64,000 nucleotides of DNA from Actinomucor elegans (GCA_026027325.1 JAMSLZ010000010.1:744001-808000), one strand, 5' to 3'. Positions 23,094 through 41,847 are shown, numbered from the stretch's first letter. Made by a program: numbers and translations. The notes: generated by a model not told the origin, from the letters alone.

Positions 23094-23441
23094 ATGAACA
23101 AAGATAAATTTTTACTTCTCGGGCAATACATAGAACAAAACGAGTTCTTTCTGATGAATAGAATTTTAGAGGTATATATCTACTGAAAAAAAGTATTATA
23201 GCTCAAAAAGTAATAATGTTTCATACAAACCGTGCACCGGTTACTATTGTGCTTGTACTTGAAACCTAAGAAACAATTGTATAGTATAATACATGATCAA
23301 GGTCCCTCAAGTTCTATTAATAAAGATACCTTAGTATTGTTATGCTGTGACACTATTTGTTCAACCGAACAGACAAATGACGGTGATACACAGATGAATA
23401 TGAAACTTTTTGACGATCCCTTATCTTTAGATTATAGATAA
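23094..23441 (+). CDS. Possible two-exon small gene (hypothetical)
   Basis: ATG at 23094 opens 26 codons (MNKDKFLLLGQYIEQNEFFL...) ending at a GTATAT donor (23171/23172). An AAG acceptor at 23270 joins in phase to 23271-23441, which reads KQLYSIIHDQGPSSS... to a stop, giving 82 residues. The in-phase join is suggestive, but the intron is longer than the local norm and no family is recognised. Confidence 0.25.
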
Positions 23442-23933
23442 GATGATGTATATATTTATTACTGCACTTAAACTAGGAAGTAATAGTAGTGAATGACTCA
23501 ATTAGTGGCCAACCCAGTGATTTCTACCGGAGATTCATTTAAAGCAAACAAAACTGCTGTATTCCAATGGTTCCCCCCAAATTATTACAATTCTCGGTGC
23601 GACTGAACCAATTAGAATAAAGAAATGACCCTTGAAAATTTGGTCTTGTTTGTTCAAGTCTGCATCTAAATCTGATAATAATTTGCCCCCATCTATTATA
23701 TACCATAAGTAAAAAAGAAGGTTTCAAACGCGACAGTATCACTAGCGAAATCATAATAAACAATAAGCCTTAGTGGTATTACTATCAGATTTATCTGATA
23801 AGGTGATGTTTTTTTAAGGATCTGATAATTTCTTAATAAGAGAGGGGCATGTGTTAGTCACAAATCAGATAAGATGGTTTTTTCATAATCAGCGCTTTTT
23901 TTCTCTTCTTTACTTTTTACTTTACAAAAAAAA

Positions 23934-25850
23934 ATGCCTATACCCAATCTTTTAGAAGGCAAGAGATTGACTGGTGTATTACCACCAGAAAAGCAGCCAC
24001 CTTTAGAATTCTTTTTACCTCAACACAATCCGGTGTTATTGGACATTGAAAGTTGTATTGATGATCCTTCATTAGCACCATTAGGCTTCCATGTTAAAAA
24101 GAGATCAACCACTTCCAAAAAGAAAAAGAACGTCTCCAATGGCCAAGTCTACATAGAAAACAGAACAGATTTGACTTCATCAACAGCTGGTCTGGTGATG
24201 TTGCGTAGAAGAGGATTGGAGACCGCTCAACTGGCTCAAGAACTCGATTCACTGTTATTACCTTCACCTTTTATAAAAACCTCGTTCTTTTCAGCCCATA
24301 ACGAATATACAACACTAGTAGAATTGGATATCTCAAGGAACAAGCTTACTGATTTTCCTCGGCAAATCAGTCAATTGACGCATTTACGCATATTGAATGC
24401 TACTTCCAATCAACTGACTGAGATACCTCAAGTCTTGTTTAGTTTGCATCATTTGCAAGTATTGACCCTTTCTCAAAACCAAATCCAATCTATACCAGAA
24501 GATATGCCTAGACTGTTACCCAATCTGGTTACCTTTCGTATTGCTGCCAACTTGATCAGTAGCTTACCCAGCCGTTTGGACTATTGGCACAAGATGCGTC
24601 ATCTACAATTGGGCTCTGTGTATGGAGGCAATCGACTCGTGCAAATACCCGATAGTCTAACAGAAATGCCCAGGCTGGAAGAACTTGATATCTCTTATAA
24701 TCGACTTGTCCGTTTACCACACGATTTACATTTATTGCAACGACTCAAGATACTCAACGTGTCCAGTAACCAAATGGACTTTATACCAAAGTCAATAGCA
24801 CAGTGCTATAGACTGAAATCTTTGAATTTATCCAAAAACCATTTGACAAGTTTGCCTGCCGACCTTGTTAACTTACGCAGACTTGAACTGTTGGATATTA
24901 GTGAGAATCTGCTGTGTATTATGCCTGCAGAGATATTGGAAAGAATGCAATCAGCAACATTATTAATCACTGGTAATCCGCTTACAAGGCCGGGCCATTG
25001 CGACCAATCGAGTCAAGACGCTTATTCCCGTATTTTACGACAAATGACTCAACGTGGTGTACCTCGATCGTCACCTGTTTCTTCACCGACCATGGGTTCC
25101 CGTGAACTACAGTGTGGTCCACGCGGTATGGGCTGTCTAACACCGACAGTCACCTCATCTTCATCCGTGATATCCTCCTATAGCCATAGTAACTTTACTA
25201 CAACTGGCACCGCTTCCAACAGCAGCAGCAGCAGCGGCAGCAGCAGCAGCGGCAGCAGCAGTGGTAGTAGTGGTAGTAACAGTGGTAGTGGTGAGGCCAA
25301 AGAAATCACAACAGCACCGCCTCCATTCCCTCTCATCCACCCACACCAAGATGAAGATGCTTCCATTGATCAAGAACTCAGTTATCACGCACAACAACTC
25401 AATATTGATGGTTCTCGGCCTTTACCACCTCCGACTTCCACCGACTATTTGATAGGCACCTCTCGTTCCAAGATTGTGCAAGACTCTACCTCCACACAGT
25501 ATGTCCTTGTAGATTTCCCGCGCCAATCGCCCTTACCTACGGAAACAAAACTGTTGCACTCGTTACGCGAGATTGCAACGCGTACTATTCTACGAAATGA
25601 AATGGATGTGCCGTTGGAGTTACTGCCTCAGCATATAGCGCAGGACATCTCGGGTGGTCGCAACAAATGTCGATCATGTTCATACTGTCAAGGTCCGTTC
25701 GTGAATGAATGGGTGACGTCGGTGCAGGTCAAGAGCTTTGGTGGACATCCAGCGGTGGTGAGAAGAGTGAGATTTTGCTCGACAAAGTGTTGGTCGCTGT
25801 GTTTACCAAAGGATCATCACAAGTCAGTGATTTGTGTGCATCATCAATAG
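23934..25850 (+). CDS. Leucine-rich-repeat protein with C-terminal Cys cluster
   Basis: Single exon, 638 residues, ATG at 23934 after an A-rich leader. The N-terminal 110 residues are basic and unstructured. About nine LRR units of roughly 23 residues follow (about 125-345) with the pattern LxxLxIsxNxLxxhP, for example 'LVELDISRNKLTDFP' and 'LKSLNLSKNHLTSLP', which is the Ras-binding/Shoc2-like LRR type. A low-complexity Ser/Gly/Thr segment follows (about 395-460). The C-terminus has 'CRSCSYCQGPF' and later 'RFCSTKCW', a CxxCxxC...CxxxC pattern likely to bind zinc. The combination of LRR plus a Cys-rich end occurs in fungal scaffold-like proteins; the partner is unknown. The Ser/Gly run is encoded by AGC/GGC repeats at about 25220-25290. 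Confidence 0.88.
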   Translation: MPIPNLLEGKRLTGVLPPEKQPPLEFFLPQHNPVLLDIESCIDDPSLAPLGFHVKKRSTTSKKKKNVSNGQVYIENRTDLTSSTAGLVMLRRRGLETAQLAQELDSLLLPSPFIKTSFFSAHNEYTTLVELDISRNKLTDFPRQISQLTHLRILNATSNQLTEIPQVLFSLHHLQVLTLSQNQIQSIPEDMPRLLPNLVTFRIAANLISSLPSRLDYWHKMRHLQLGSVYGGNRLVQIPDSLTEMPRLEELDISYNRLVRLPHDLHLLQRLKILNVSSNQMDFIPKSIAQCYRLKSLNLSKNHLTSLPADLVNLRRLELLDISENLLCIMPAEILERMQSATLLITGNPLTRPGHCDQSSQDAYSRILRQMTQRGVPRSSPVSSPTMGSRELQCGPRGMGCLTPTVTSSSSVISSYSHSNFTTTGTASNSSSSSGSSSSGSSSGSSGSNSGSGEAKEITTAPPPFPLIHPHQDEDASIDQELSYHAQQLNIDGSRPLPPPTSTDYLIGTSRSKIVQDSTSTQYVLVDFPRQSPLPTETKLLHSLREIATRTILRNEMDVPLELLPQHIAQDISGGRNKCRSCSYCQGPFVNEWVTSVQVKSFGGHPAVVRRVRFCSTKCWSLCLPKDHHKSVICVHHQ

Positions 25851-26030
25851 CTGACAGCAATAACTGTTGTGTAAATAAATAAAGTATACCATTTTTTTTT
25901 CATAGTATTCCACATAGTTTGACTCCATAAAGATTACGAATGAACAAATCAATGAAAGAAGTAAACATTTATATGTGTCTGATCCAGTTACATTCATTAC
26001 AAAATGCAACAACTCAATTTGAGTAAGAAT

Positions 26031-26065
26031 TACTATTCAAATGCGACATCGGGTCAAGATTTAGC
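26031..26065 (+). repeat. Dispersed intergenic repeat, fragment
   Basis: 'attcaaatgcgacatcgggt' matches the core with several substitutions. Confidence 0.35.
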
Positions 26066-26512
26066 TAAATTTTCTGAAACAGAGAATTTCAGAAATTTGA
26101 AGGGAGAGATATACCTCAAATTTGTAATCGCAATATAAAATTTGAGAAATGAAAAATGGCAACTTGCAAGTTTAATACAAGTTGTTATAGAAAATAGAGC
26201 TTTGCTTCAAATAATAAAAGTTTTATAATCAAACAAGAGGCGAAATATATCGTAATAGTTACCATAACCTTGTGAATTTTTTTTTTTTTTTGTTAAAACA
26301 ATTATGCTTTGGTATATAAGTTTCCTGGATTTGAAAGCAAAACTTTGCTTTCTTCTCAAGCAGAATGTAGTTTTATAATCCAAAGGTTTTTGTTGACTGA
26401 AAAACAATTATAGTAACCAGAGATAGTAATAGTAATAATAGTGGGTAGTGGTGGATACAATTTGTAATCTCCGTCTGCCAATAATGTCGAACCACTCAAA
26501 AGTTAGAAACAA

Positions 26513-26569
26513 AGCCTCGGAAAACGAGTCACCGAGGCTGTTGTTGGGTGAAAGGGCAGCCCCGCCCTT
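26513..26569 (+). promoter_or_regulatory. Two tandem GC-rich hairpins ahead of uL24m
   Basis: A perfect 8-bp stem (AGCCTCGG at 26513-26520 with CCGAGGCT at 26532-26539) is followed by a 6-bp stem (AAGGGC at 26552-26557 with GCCCTT at 26564-26569). Both stand out in AT-rich surroundings and end about 50 nt before the ATG at 26621, so they probably lie in the 5' leader or core promoter. Confidence 0.5.
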
Positions 26570-26620
26570 GCATCAAAATATCTTCCTTGTCAAAAAACTT
26601 TTTTTTGCGTATCAATCACT

Positions 26621-27387
26621 ATGCATCGTTTCAAGGCAAAGGGTATCAGCTCTCGTGTATTCCCCAAGAGCCAATGGGTGAATCCCAAGGACAAAATTGT
26701 TCAATGGAACATTGTTACTGGAGACAAGGTAAATCAGCGAACCTACTTTGTGTATCCTAACAAGTCTAACTATTGGAATTGCAGGTTGCTATTATTGCCG
26801 GTAAAGACAAAGATACTATTGGAGAAATTAAATCAGTCAATCGTCAAACCAACACAGTCATTGTCGAAGGAAAAAAGCTGGTAATGGCGCATAACCACCA
26901 CTAATAAAATCTGGTGTATATTAACTTGCAATATAGGCCAAGAAGCACGTACCAATGCAGCCTGGTGCTCCTGACGGTATTATGAGAAAGGAATTACCTA
27001 TCCATTATTCCAACATCATGCTCCTTCACCCTGATACACAGTAAGAATCTCAAGCAGTTAAACTCATATTACATCTATTGACTTTTATATACTAGAATGC
27101 CTACTCGTATTGATCGTCGCAAGACCACCACCACTTTAGAGGATGGCCGTATCATTTCACGTTGGAGTCGATTTGTCAAAGGCACAGATATTGAAATCCC
27201 CAAACCTCAAAGAAAATACAACGATCAAAGTGGTGAAGAACATTTCACTACCTCTGCAGAGGATGTCACCCAAGTCACTTATCAACCCGATCATTCACAA
27301 CCACCTTTTCCTCAGGAACTCCTTAAGGAACTTAGAAACCCTTACAAAAAGAAATTTGTCATTTCACCAGCACCATCCTCAGCGTAA
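26621..27387 (+). CDS. Mitochondrial ribosomal protein uL24m
   Basis: Four exons, 26621..26728, 26785..26880, 26937..27040 and 27096..27387, give 199 residues. The KOW motif is visible across the first junction: 'QWNIVTGDK|VAIIAGKDKDTIGEI...V'. The 'GEIKSVNRQTNTVIVEG' segment after it is classic for the uL24 family, where it contacts 23S-type rRNA. 'HVPMQPGAPDGIMRKELPIHYSNIMLLHPDT' is typical of the mitochondrial branch, and the C-terminal extension after MPTRIDRRKT is mitochondrion-specific. It belongs to the large subunit of the mitoribosome (yeast Mrpl40). It is convergent with the kinesin gene. Confidence 0.93.
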
Positions 27388-27590
27388 AATCCTTATACAT
27401 GTACAGTGTTTTTATTTCAATAAATAATATTAGAAACGAACCAGTAGAGTGTGCATCAGTTGGAAGAAGAAAAAAAAGGAGGAATTAACGTGTTATGCTT
27501 TAATGCTGCTAATGAGGCGGGATTACACATTGATAAAACTATGAGGTTAAGGATACAAACATTGCCTAGAGATCAAGAGCATAAAGTGTA

Positions 27591-29697
27591 TTATAAGTTT
27601 TCTTCCTCTTCTTCTTCTTCTTCATCAGCTAGTTCTTCTTTAATCTTATTCTTCAGGATATCTACAAAGTAAGCCACCTTGTTTCCTTTATAATCCAGTT
27701 CGGTTGTGTAATGAATGTATTTCTCGGCAAGTATTTGTTCTGCAACAGTACTTTTATATTTGCTCAGTTCTTCATAATCACGTTCAAATTCATTGGCTAG
27801 CTGTATAGAGCCTTTTAAATATGTTTCAACTGCTTCCACTTGGACTTTGTGAGCATGAATGAACTTTTTGATATGACTTTTAGTGATCTTTGGTACTGGC
27901 GACGGTGATGGCGGCAGTAGTAATCCACTATGATTGGTATCACTAGATTGAGCGGCAGTGGATGTTACTGGACCCTCTTTATCAACATGTAACCTTGGAT
28001 CTGATTCACCTCTGAGCTCCTTTACTCTATTATGAAATAGATAAGTATATTTATTTCACGCCATATATTGATATTTACCTATCAGCATAGCGCAATGTAT
28101 TCAAGGTATGATCGCTATTAGAGTGATTAGGTGACACTGTCGCAATCATACATGTCTTTGAATTGCCTACAAACGAATCCCGTAACACCATCGTTAACTT
28201 GCTACCACGAAACGGTGCATGCCTCTTTTCCTGATCCAAAGCCCTGATGCACTCTTTCAAAGCCAATAGACTGCGGTTGATTTCTGCGCCCTCCATACGT
28301 GTCTTGGCATCCGCCTGCATACCTCGATCTGTGCCTCGCTCACTTCCAGCCAAATCAATGAAATTTAATTTGCCAAACACTTTATTGGGTTGTTTAAGCA
28401 GGATCTGCAATACAGCATGCGAACGCGAGGACGTGTCATTGGAATGTGTCTTGCAAGTGGTACGTTCACGGTTACCTACGTCAAAAACTTGCATCATAGT
28501 AGCTGCAGTGCGTATGCGGTACTCTTTGAGGCCAGAAATAATTATGTTGCTTTTACCATCCTCGCGTGGAATGAGTCGCCGACGGTTGTTGAGAAGGTCA
28601 AACAGTTGACCTTGGTAGATTTCATAATAGCCGACATGGGCTTCTAACGATTGGTGTTGAGGCTGCTTGAGCAGTTGAAAGATGTCGTTGGTTGCTTGAA
28701 AGTAAAGGCCATGTTTGGGATCCAACATGGTATACGTCTTGCCCGAACCTGTCTGGCCGCTAGTCATTTATTAATAACGCTCGATGATGGTATGATCAAG
28801 TTACTTACTATGCAAAACAAGTAGCTTTTCCGCCTTGAAAGATATGATCAACGAGTGGACGGGTGGTTCTCTGATAAATCTATAGGGATATATCAGCAAC
28901 TAAAGTGATTTGGAAGTGCATTACAAGTTATTTACAGTTTTATTGGGTGTATCACTATCAAACACATCGTCAAAAGTAAATGCATGGTGTTCTGTATAGT
29001 TTGTAAGATCCACTTTTTGTCTTTTTTAAAAGTAAAAAAAAAAAAAAAAGTTAATAAACAAGTACAATCACCTGCGATATATAGATTATTACTTTGGTGC
29101 ATGTACTTGAATTGTTTTAGTGCTTGATAGGGGCACAACATCTTGTTCATTTCGTCTCACTTCTTCCTTGGTTAACGGTCGTTTCCGAACGCATACTCGT
29201 ATTTTTATATCAGTACTTGAAGAGGACAATGTGTTATCGATACGTAAAGTAGTAGTGGCATTGTTGGCAGTATTCCGAGAAAGAACTGCTGTTGGCTTGG
29301 ATCTTGCTGTTGCTGCTGTTCGGTTTAAATTGGACTGGTAATTATTAGAAGGAACTGGCACTTTATGAGGTCGAGTTGTAGGTTTATATACAGAATTTTT
29401 GTTTCGAACAAGTCTATTACTATTGCTGTTTACTATTGATTTTCTTACGGTGGGTCTTGGTATATGTACAGCGGATGAAGGTGCGATCTTTGCTCTCTTT
29501 CGCTTTTGTAGCATAAATTCATCCAGCGTTATATTGCTTGACGAATTGTCATTAGTAGCTCGTTTTGTTGGTGAAGCATGCCATAAAGAATCGCGATTAG
29601 GACTGCTACTGTTGAATGGTTTTCTGATAGTACTATATTTCTTTGTCTTTCCAAGTGAACTCTTTTCATATCCAGTGTTTCTTTGTGGAGAATACAT
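27591..29697 (-). CDS. Kinesin-13 family microtubule depolymerase
   Basis: Five exons, complement(29093..29697), (28936..29020), (28809..28879), (28079..28759) and (27591..28026), give 625 residues. About 165 basic disordered N-terminal residues precede an internal motor, as in kinesin-13. Motor motifs are 'RVCVRKRPL', P-loop 'GQTGSGKT', switch I 'NDTSSRSHAV', switch II 'DLAGSERG' and 'SPNHSNSDHTLNTLRYADR'. The loop-2 KVD tripeptide ('PKQKVDLTNY'), needed in this family to bend tubulin ends, is present and spans the exon 1/2 junction. The short C-terminus is acidic and helical, ending in a run of Glu. Kinesin-13s remove tubulin from microtubule ends in spindles and interphase arrays. Family assignment is confident; cell role is inferred. 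Confidence 0.94.
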
Positions 29698-30154
29698 TAT
29701 TCATATAAAAAAAAATCGGTAGAGACAGAAGAGAAAGTGCTTACTTTTTTTAACTAAGTCATCCGAATTTTGGGATCATCCCGCCCCGATGGTTTTTCGA
29801 GTAAGAACGCGACTATTTGAACGCGTCTATTGTATGGTGAGTATATAATAGATAATAACTCCCAACCTCTAAACTAAACTAATCTATTATTATTGGGCGG
29901 TTGATGCATAATCGTTTTATGTACAAGGTTTGCCATTGCGTTTTCTATTTCTCTCTACTTCTTTACTATGATGAAATAAAACTGAAGTGATCAAGAGCTT
30001 GGAGGATGATGGCTCTATAGTGGAGGAGGAGAAATTATTTTGAGGTACCGGTATCCAATCAAGATTTTTGACTGGTACAACATAACCTCGGGCCGGAAAT
30101 CCCCATACATTATTGGAAATATGTGTTTTATGACATTGTATTATCTGGTTAGCT

Positions 30155-30210
30155 GTAGATCTCTCATGCGATCTCTGTCAAATGCCACACCTGAGAAGCA
30201 GGCCATGCGA
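30155..30210 (+). repeat. Dispersed intergenic repeat copy
   Basis: Left flank 'tagatctctcatgcgatctc' matches 45061 and 54168; core 'aaatgccacacctgagaagc'. Confidence 0.5.
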
Positions 30211-30994
30211 AGAACAAGTTGCTACATTTTTAAAGTCTATATTTGCTTGTAATACAACACTCATAGTATATTGCTAACGATTAATAGTGAGCTCTATGTA
30301 CTTCCACATGATATCGGCGATAAAACAATTCCACTACGTTAGCTCAGAATCAGAACATCAAAATTTGATTCCTTTTTTAATAACTAACAAGTAAATCTAG
30401 ACATGACATAATAGATTAATGAAGTTTGTGCGTAATTCGATGGAATAACTAAAGATAGGAAGATAATTAAACGTTTCCTTCAATTGATGAAGGTATCGTA
30501 CGTAGATCAAAAACAATGTTATCTTCTTTTAGAAGGGAAGTCATGATTGGAGTATTTCATATATAATAAGGTAACCCATAGCTATTTTTTATATACATTC
30601 ATGCGGAGATGAGCAATTGAAATATATGCATATACATATGGAAAGAGAAAGCTTTTCAGTTGGGATGTATGGCGCTGAATTTTGATAGAAAGGTATAACT
30701 AACTTGGGCTTGTTTGGAACAGCTGTTGCAAAATAGTCGTCAGAAGGATAGCAATTTAGCTGTAGAAAGATAGTGAATTGAATGTTGAATGAACTGACAG
30801 ATTGTCATTAAGTACAGATGTAGAGTGTTTATATACATAAAAAAAAAGACAGTTGGACTTGAAACTAATGCTGATAAAGATCTTGGCTCTTAGATATATG
30901 CGGTTGGTATAATATGTTGTTTTACGGAACCGGAATAGGATGAATCCTTATGAATTTTTCTTAGATACATCCGAATTTTGTCCCATTTCATTCC

Positions 30995-31040
30995 TCAATT
31001 GATTCTAATTTAATGTCGCATTTGGCAACTATTACATATT
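30995..31040 (+). repeat. Dispersed intergenic repeat copy
   Basis: 'attgattctaatttaatgtc' followed by 'gcatttggcaactattacat'. Confidence 0.5.
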
Positions 31041-31323
31041 TGAAAAGAACTAGTTCATCTTTTAAAATCACTAATCAATAGAGGTATTAAACAGCCATTA
31101 TATTCTAGCGATTGATTATAAAATGCATGCATGTCATCTAAACTAAGCCTATTAGTCAATAGTATGTATGATTCAGAAGGATTTAGCAACTATAGAAGTC
31201 CATTCAAAACAGCTAACACTAACAAGTATCGGTTCATCCACATGCGGTTTGGAGCCCATTAAGAGGACACTCTCACGGAATATATCTTTATTACACTGAT
31301 CTATTACTTTAAATATTATTCTT

Positions 31324-34300
31324 TCATCCAAGAATCTGAAGAATTTCACTTGTAGCCCTTTGCATACGATCCTGTCCTTGCTTCTGTACCTGGATACGCC
31401 TTACTTCAGTTTTGGCATCCATAATGTTACCAACTTCGCGACAAGCACTAGATTGCGAGATCTAAGAAAACTGTGTGAGCATATTCTACTTTATATATTA
31501 CTGAATACTTACCAAAGTACCAAAAGCCATGACAAATCTATATAGGTTTTCATCGTCTTGCTCATCTTTCAGTAACTCGACAAGAGTTCCAGTGAATCCG
31601 AGTTCAGTTTCACCTTCCTGTTGGCTTGAAAGCAAGATGGCAAAGCTACAAGATTGTATTAGTAAATATATTGAAAGATACAATAGTGAAACCTCAAACT
31701 TTACTTGACAGCCAATGTGCTTTGAGCCAGACGTGCATTTTTGCCTTTAAATTTACCAGAGACGTCCACTTGCATCACATCAGCAACGATGTTTCTTCTC
31801 TCCCAAATTAAAGTACGACCAATTTCTTGTTGGAACAAATTAGCCAAGCCTCGATAGGCCAACATAGCATTTGTCTCTGAAGAGGTGCTCTCAGGTTTTA
31901 ATCCACCAAACTCCATCAAGAAACCAACCACATTTCTTTCAGGCACAGAAGTCGCTAATTCTTCAGGAGCGTACAAAGAGAATAAACGAATCAAATCAAG
32001 GGCAGGGAAACGTTTATCTATAGGCCACTGACTAGCCATTCTGATTACAGCAGACAAACCAGCGTTACTGCTTAATGAGGCGCTAGAAGGCGCCTTTAAA
32101 AAGGCCACAGCAGAAGCTAATGCTGTGATTTCCTCATTAGAGAGCTTACTCGTGCCTGTCATTTCATTGTTGAGAGATTGAATTTTAGTGAAAACAGCAT
32201 CAGGATTAGCTTGCTTCAAAGTCAGGTATCCTCTCTATATAGAATGTAAGTTTTATATCAAAGCATAGAGCACACAGCACTTACGATAGGTAATAATTTG
32301 GCTTGCTGCTGAGGGGAAGCAACTGGGGCACTACTAGCAGGTCGATAAGATCCACTACCAGTAAATGGATCAGAATAAGTGGCAGGAGCAGGAGTTCCAG
32401 TAGCAGAAGCTCCAGGACGGTAAGAACCGCCACCAGTGAAGGGGTCCATGTAATTAGCGCCAGATGCAGGCTGAGATGATTGCTGAGGAGTATATCTGTT
32501 TCCTCCAGTGAAAGGGTCTTGGTAACTGCTGCCTAGATTAACACCTTCGGCATTCTTAATAATGAAATCGGCTACTTGATCTAAAAATGACTGTGAAAGT
32601 TCGTTCTTTAACAAGAACTTTTCAGCTGCATCATAAGGATTCTCTAATAAAAGAAGCGTTAGTACTATATAGGACGTAGCGTTGTGTTTTAGCTTACGTG
32701 TAACATTGTATGGAAGTTTCAAGTTGCCTCCAGGTCCAGCACCAACATCAATATCAAAAACATAGTCATATTCCTTTCCTTCATACATTTGTTTGGTCGA
32801 CCCAGTGCCGCCCACCACTTCACCGATCTTTTGCCAGCTTTGATTTTGTGAGCTCCATTGATGAGCCTCGACAGTGGCACCCGCATTAATCATGATAACT
32901 TGACCTTCTTTCTTACCTGGAGTTTGCAAAGCTTCAGGTCCAGGAAGTTTATCTTTGTTTACATCACCAATTTGGTTACTGTATAAAAGTCAATGCATAC
33001 TCTTATTGCATTTTTCCGTATTCTACTTACGAAGGAATGGCTTGGCTTGCCAATAACTGTTCGAACTCCTTTGTTGCATATAATCGATCAGTCATAATTG
33101 TCTATTTTTGAACAACAGATATCTTACCTTAAGGGCTTCAGGAACAGCTGTTCTTTCAGCTTGACGGGTAAAAACACGAACCACAGCATCACTGCCGCCC
33201 ACTACAATATCGTCATTTGGTAAAGCAGCGACTGTCCACACTGAGATACATGGCTGTTGAAGGGTTTGGACGTTTTGGCCATCTTTAAGATTTTTTTAGC
33301 CACATTTTTCGATAAAATACGTATTTCTTCTGGCTTACCTTTCCAAATACGAACTGTACGATCCTCACCAGAAGAGACAAATTCACCTGTACTCAATACA
33401 TCAACTGAATAAACAAAAGAAGTATGTCCATCCAGCTGTTGAACGCACTCGCCTTCCAAGGTCCATACTCGAAGTGTTCTAGAAATATTGTTAATTGTCG
33501 ATAACCTCGAAAATCTACAAAGCACTCTACCCATCGTTCGAACATGATACAAATCCAATACCAGGTACCAAAGCGAGGCCTCTTACGGCTTCTGTGTGGC
33601 CTTGATACACGTGTGTTAGTTTTCCATTTTTCCATAAACGAATTGAGTTATCGGCAGAGGCTATTATACACACAAATATGAATACACCAAAGATTTTCAT
33701 CAAAAATAAATAAATATATAATGGTACCTGTCAAGATTAATTCATCGTCAACTGCAAGCACTGCCCATACAGGTGCTGTGTGGCCTTCTAACACATGGGC
33801 TTGCTTGAAATCCTTCCAAACAATCGCTTTGCTATTACAATCCAGCGTGTTAGCAAGTAAAATCAGCATATCCAGTCGTCAAAACATTACTTATCCCAAG
33901 AACCTGATACAATATGTCCTGATGGAGTTATGGCCAAAGTACACACATTTTCAGTATGACCAACCAAGACATAGAGAGGATCTGTAGGCTGGCTAGGATC
34001 ATACACATTAATGATTTTATCAGAACCACCCGAGACAATCAAACCTACAAATAGTACGCGTTAGTCTTCCTATTGATCTTTTCGTGGAACTCCTGTTACC
34101 GTCGGGATATGATTGATTAGATTTGATAATGGCCAACGCATTGACAAAATGGCCATGACCCAAGTAAATTTGATGAGATGAAAAGGTGTTGGGACTAGTT
34201 CGCGTCCAAGAGCGAACTGATTTATCACGAGAAGCCGAAATAATCACATCGTTTGATAAAGCTTTTACAGCTTTCACCTAATAGAGCTCATTAACATACA

Positions 34301-34391
34301 ATTGACTCGTTTATTTACTATATTTCTTTCAAAATACATCTTGTTCATGTGCTGTAAGAGTGGATTCTAGTTTATATGGTTGAAGTGTCAT
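31324..34391 (-). CDS. DOA1: DOA1/UFD3/PLAA ubiquitin-binding WD40 protein
   Basis: Thirteen exons, complement(34338..34391), (34100..34277), (33891..34044), (33728..33831), (33660..33531), (33478..33339), (33282..33128), (33068..33031), (32978..32698), (32643..32285), (32234..31705), (31645..31513) and (31461..31324), give 797 residues, all junctions in phase. The N-terminal seven-blade WD40 propeller (about 1-300; 'SGSWDNKAIVWKDF', 'SCSNDGTLRVW', 'SSGEDRTVRIWK') binds ubiquitin. The central PFU domain ('GQVIMINAGATVEAHQWS', about 360-460) also binds ubiquitin. A linker holds three DPFTGG/S-type repeats. The C-terminal PUL domain (about 540-797) binds Cdc48/p97. The protein regulates ubiquitin recycling and Cdc48-dependent degradation. 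Exon 8 is only 38 nt, and its acceptor was chosen so that the intron keeps normal length. Confidence 0.95.
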
Positions 34392-34474
34392 ATTATAATT
34401 GGAAAGAGAGTATTGAAATATGTAAAGGGACGCGCAACTCTTCATATTTGCATTAAGTGACTGGGTATTTCTAA

Positions 34475-41327
<6,853 letters not shown>

Positions 41328-41847
41328 TGCGTTATCGTGTTAGGATCCACTTTTTGTGTATATAAGCGACGTGCCAAAGCTACTATATTTGTGTATGAGA
41401 GAGAGGAGATGAGTGAAGGAGAAGCTGTTCGCAGTCGCTGGAGAGTAGTAGGAGCCATTCTTTTCAATATCGGGATGATTCCAATCTGATCCATACTATG
41501 CAGTATTAAGGCTCACCTAAATTACCGAAGTTAAACTAAAGGCACTTTTTGGTAAATGATCAATCATTTATTATTATAAGGTAGGTACGTAAAGAATAGA
41601 TATCATTAAGTAGAGAGGGAAAGTTTTCTATGACTGATTTTTCAAGAAACTGCATTCATAGAAGCTTAAAGATACATGAAAGAAGGGCAAAAGGGCAAAG
41701 GTATATTTTTGAAACTAAATACCCTCAATTGAGTGCATTTGTAAGGGTTAATTCATCATAGTTCATTATATAAGAAGATTATCTATCATTGTAAACAAAT
41801 CTAGATAATCCAAGTGAAATTTGCAAGCAAACAAAGTATATGTACAT
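41328..41847. other. Promoter/intergenic region of the receptor gene
   Basis: 520 bp between the receptor start and the Myb-like gene's stop. There is a TATA-like 'tgtatataagcg' at about 41356 (reverse strand reading 'cgcttatatacac'), 30 bp upstream of the receptor ATG. Nothing else is recognised. Confidence 0.5.

Larger units (their letters stand above)
21231..23933. other. Intergenic region with only weak small-gene candidates
   Basis: 2.7 kb between the synthetase start and the LRR gene. It contains a dispersed-repeat copy (21681-21745), a partial copy (22905-22935) and three short candidates listed separately (21780-22073 plus, 22242-22436 minus, 23094-23441 plus). Confidence 0.5.
25851..26620. 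other. Intergenic region upstream of uL24m
   Basis: 770 bp. It contains a dispersed-repeat fragment (26031-26065), T/A runs, and two GC-rich hairpins just before the uL24m ATG (26513-26569, listed separately). No gene is seen; the short minus-strand frames are Lys/Phe-rich and unsupported. Confidence 0.55.
29698..31323. other. Intergenic region, 1.6 kb
   Basis: Between the kinesin promoter and the DOA1 3' end. It contains two dispersed-repeat copies (30155-30210 and 30995-31040). A 70-codon frame at 30040 overlaps one of them and is rejected as a gene. Confidence 0.55.

Noticed and set aside
25161..25397. Antisense frame with poly-Thr/Ala opposite the LRR gene
   Set aside because: Produced by the AGC/GGC repeat of the Ser/Gly-rich region on the coding strand.
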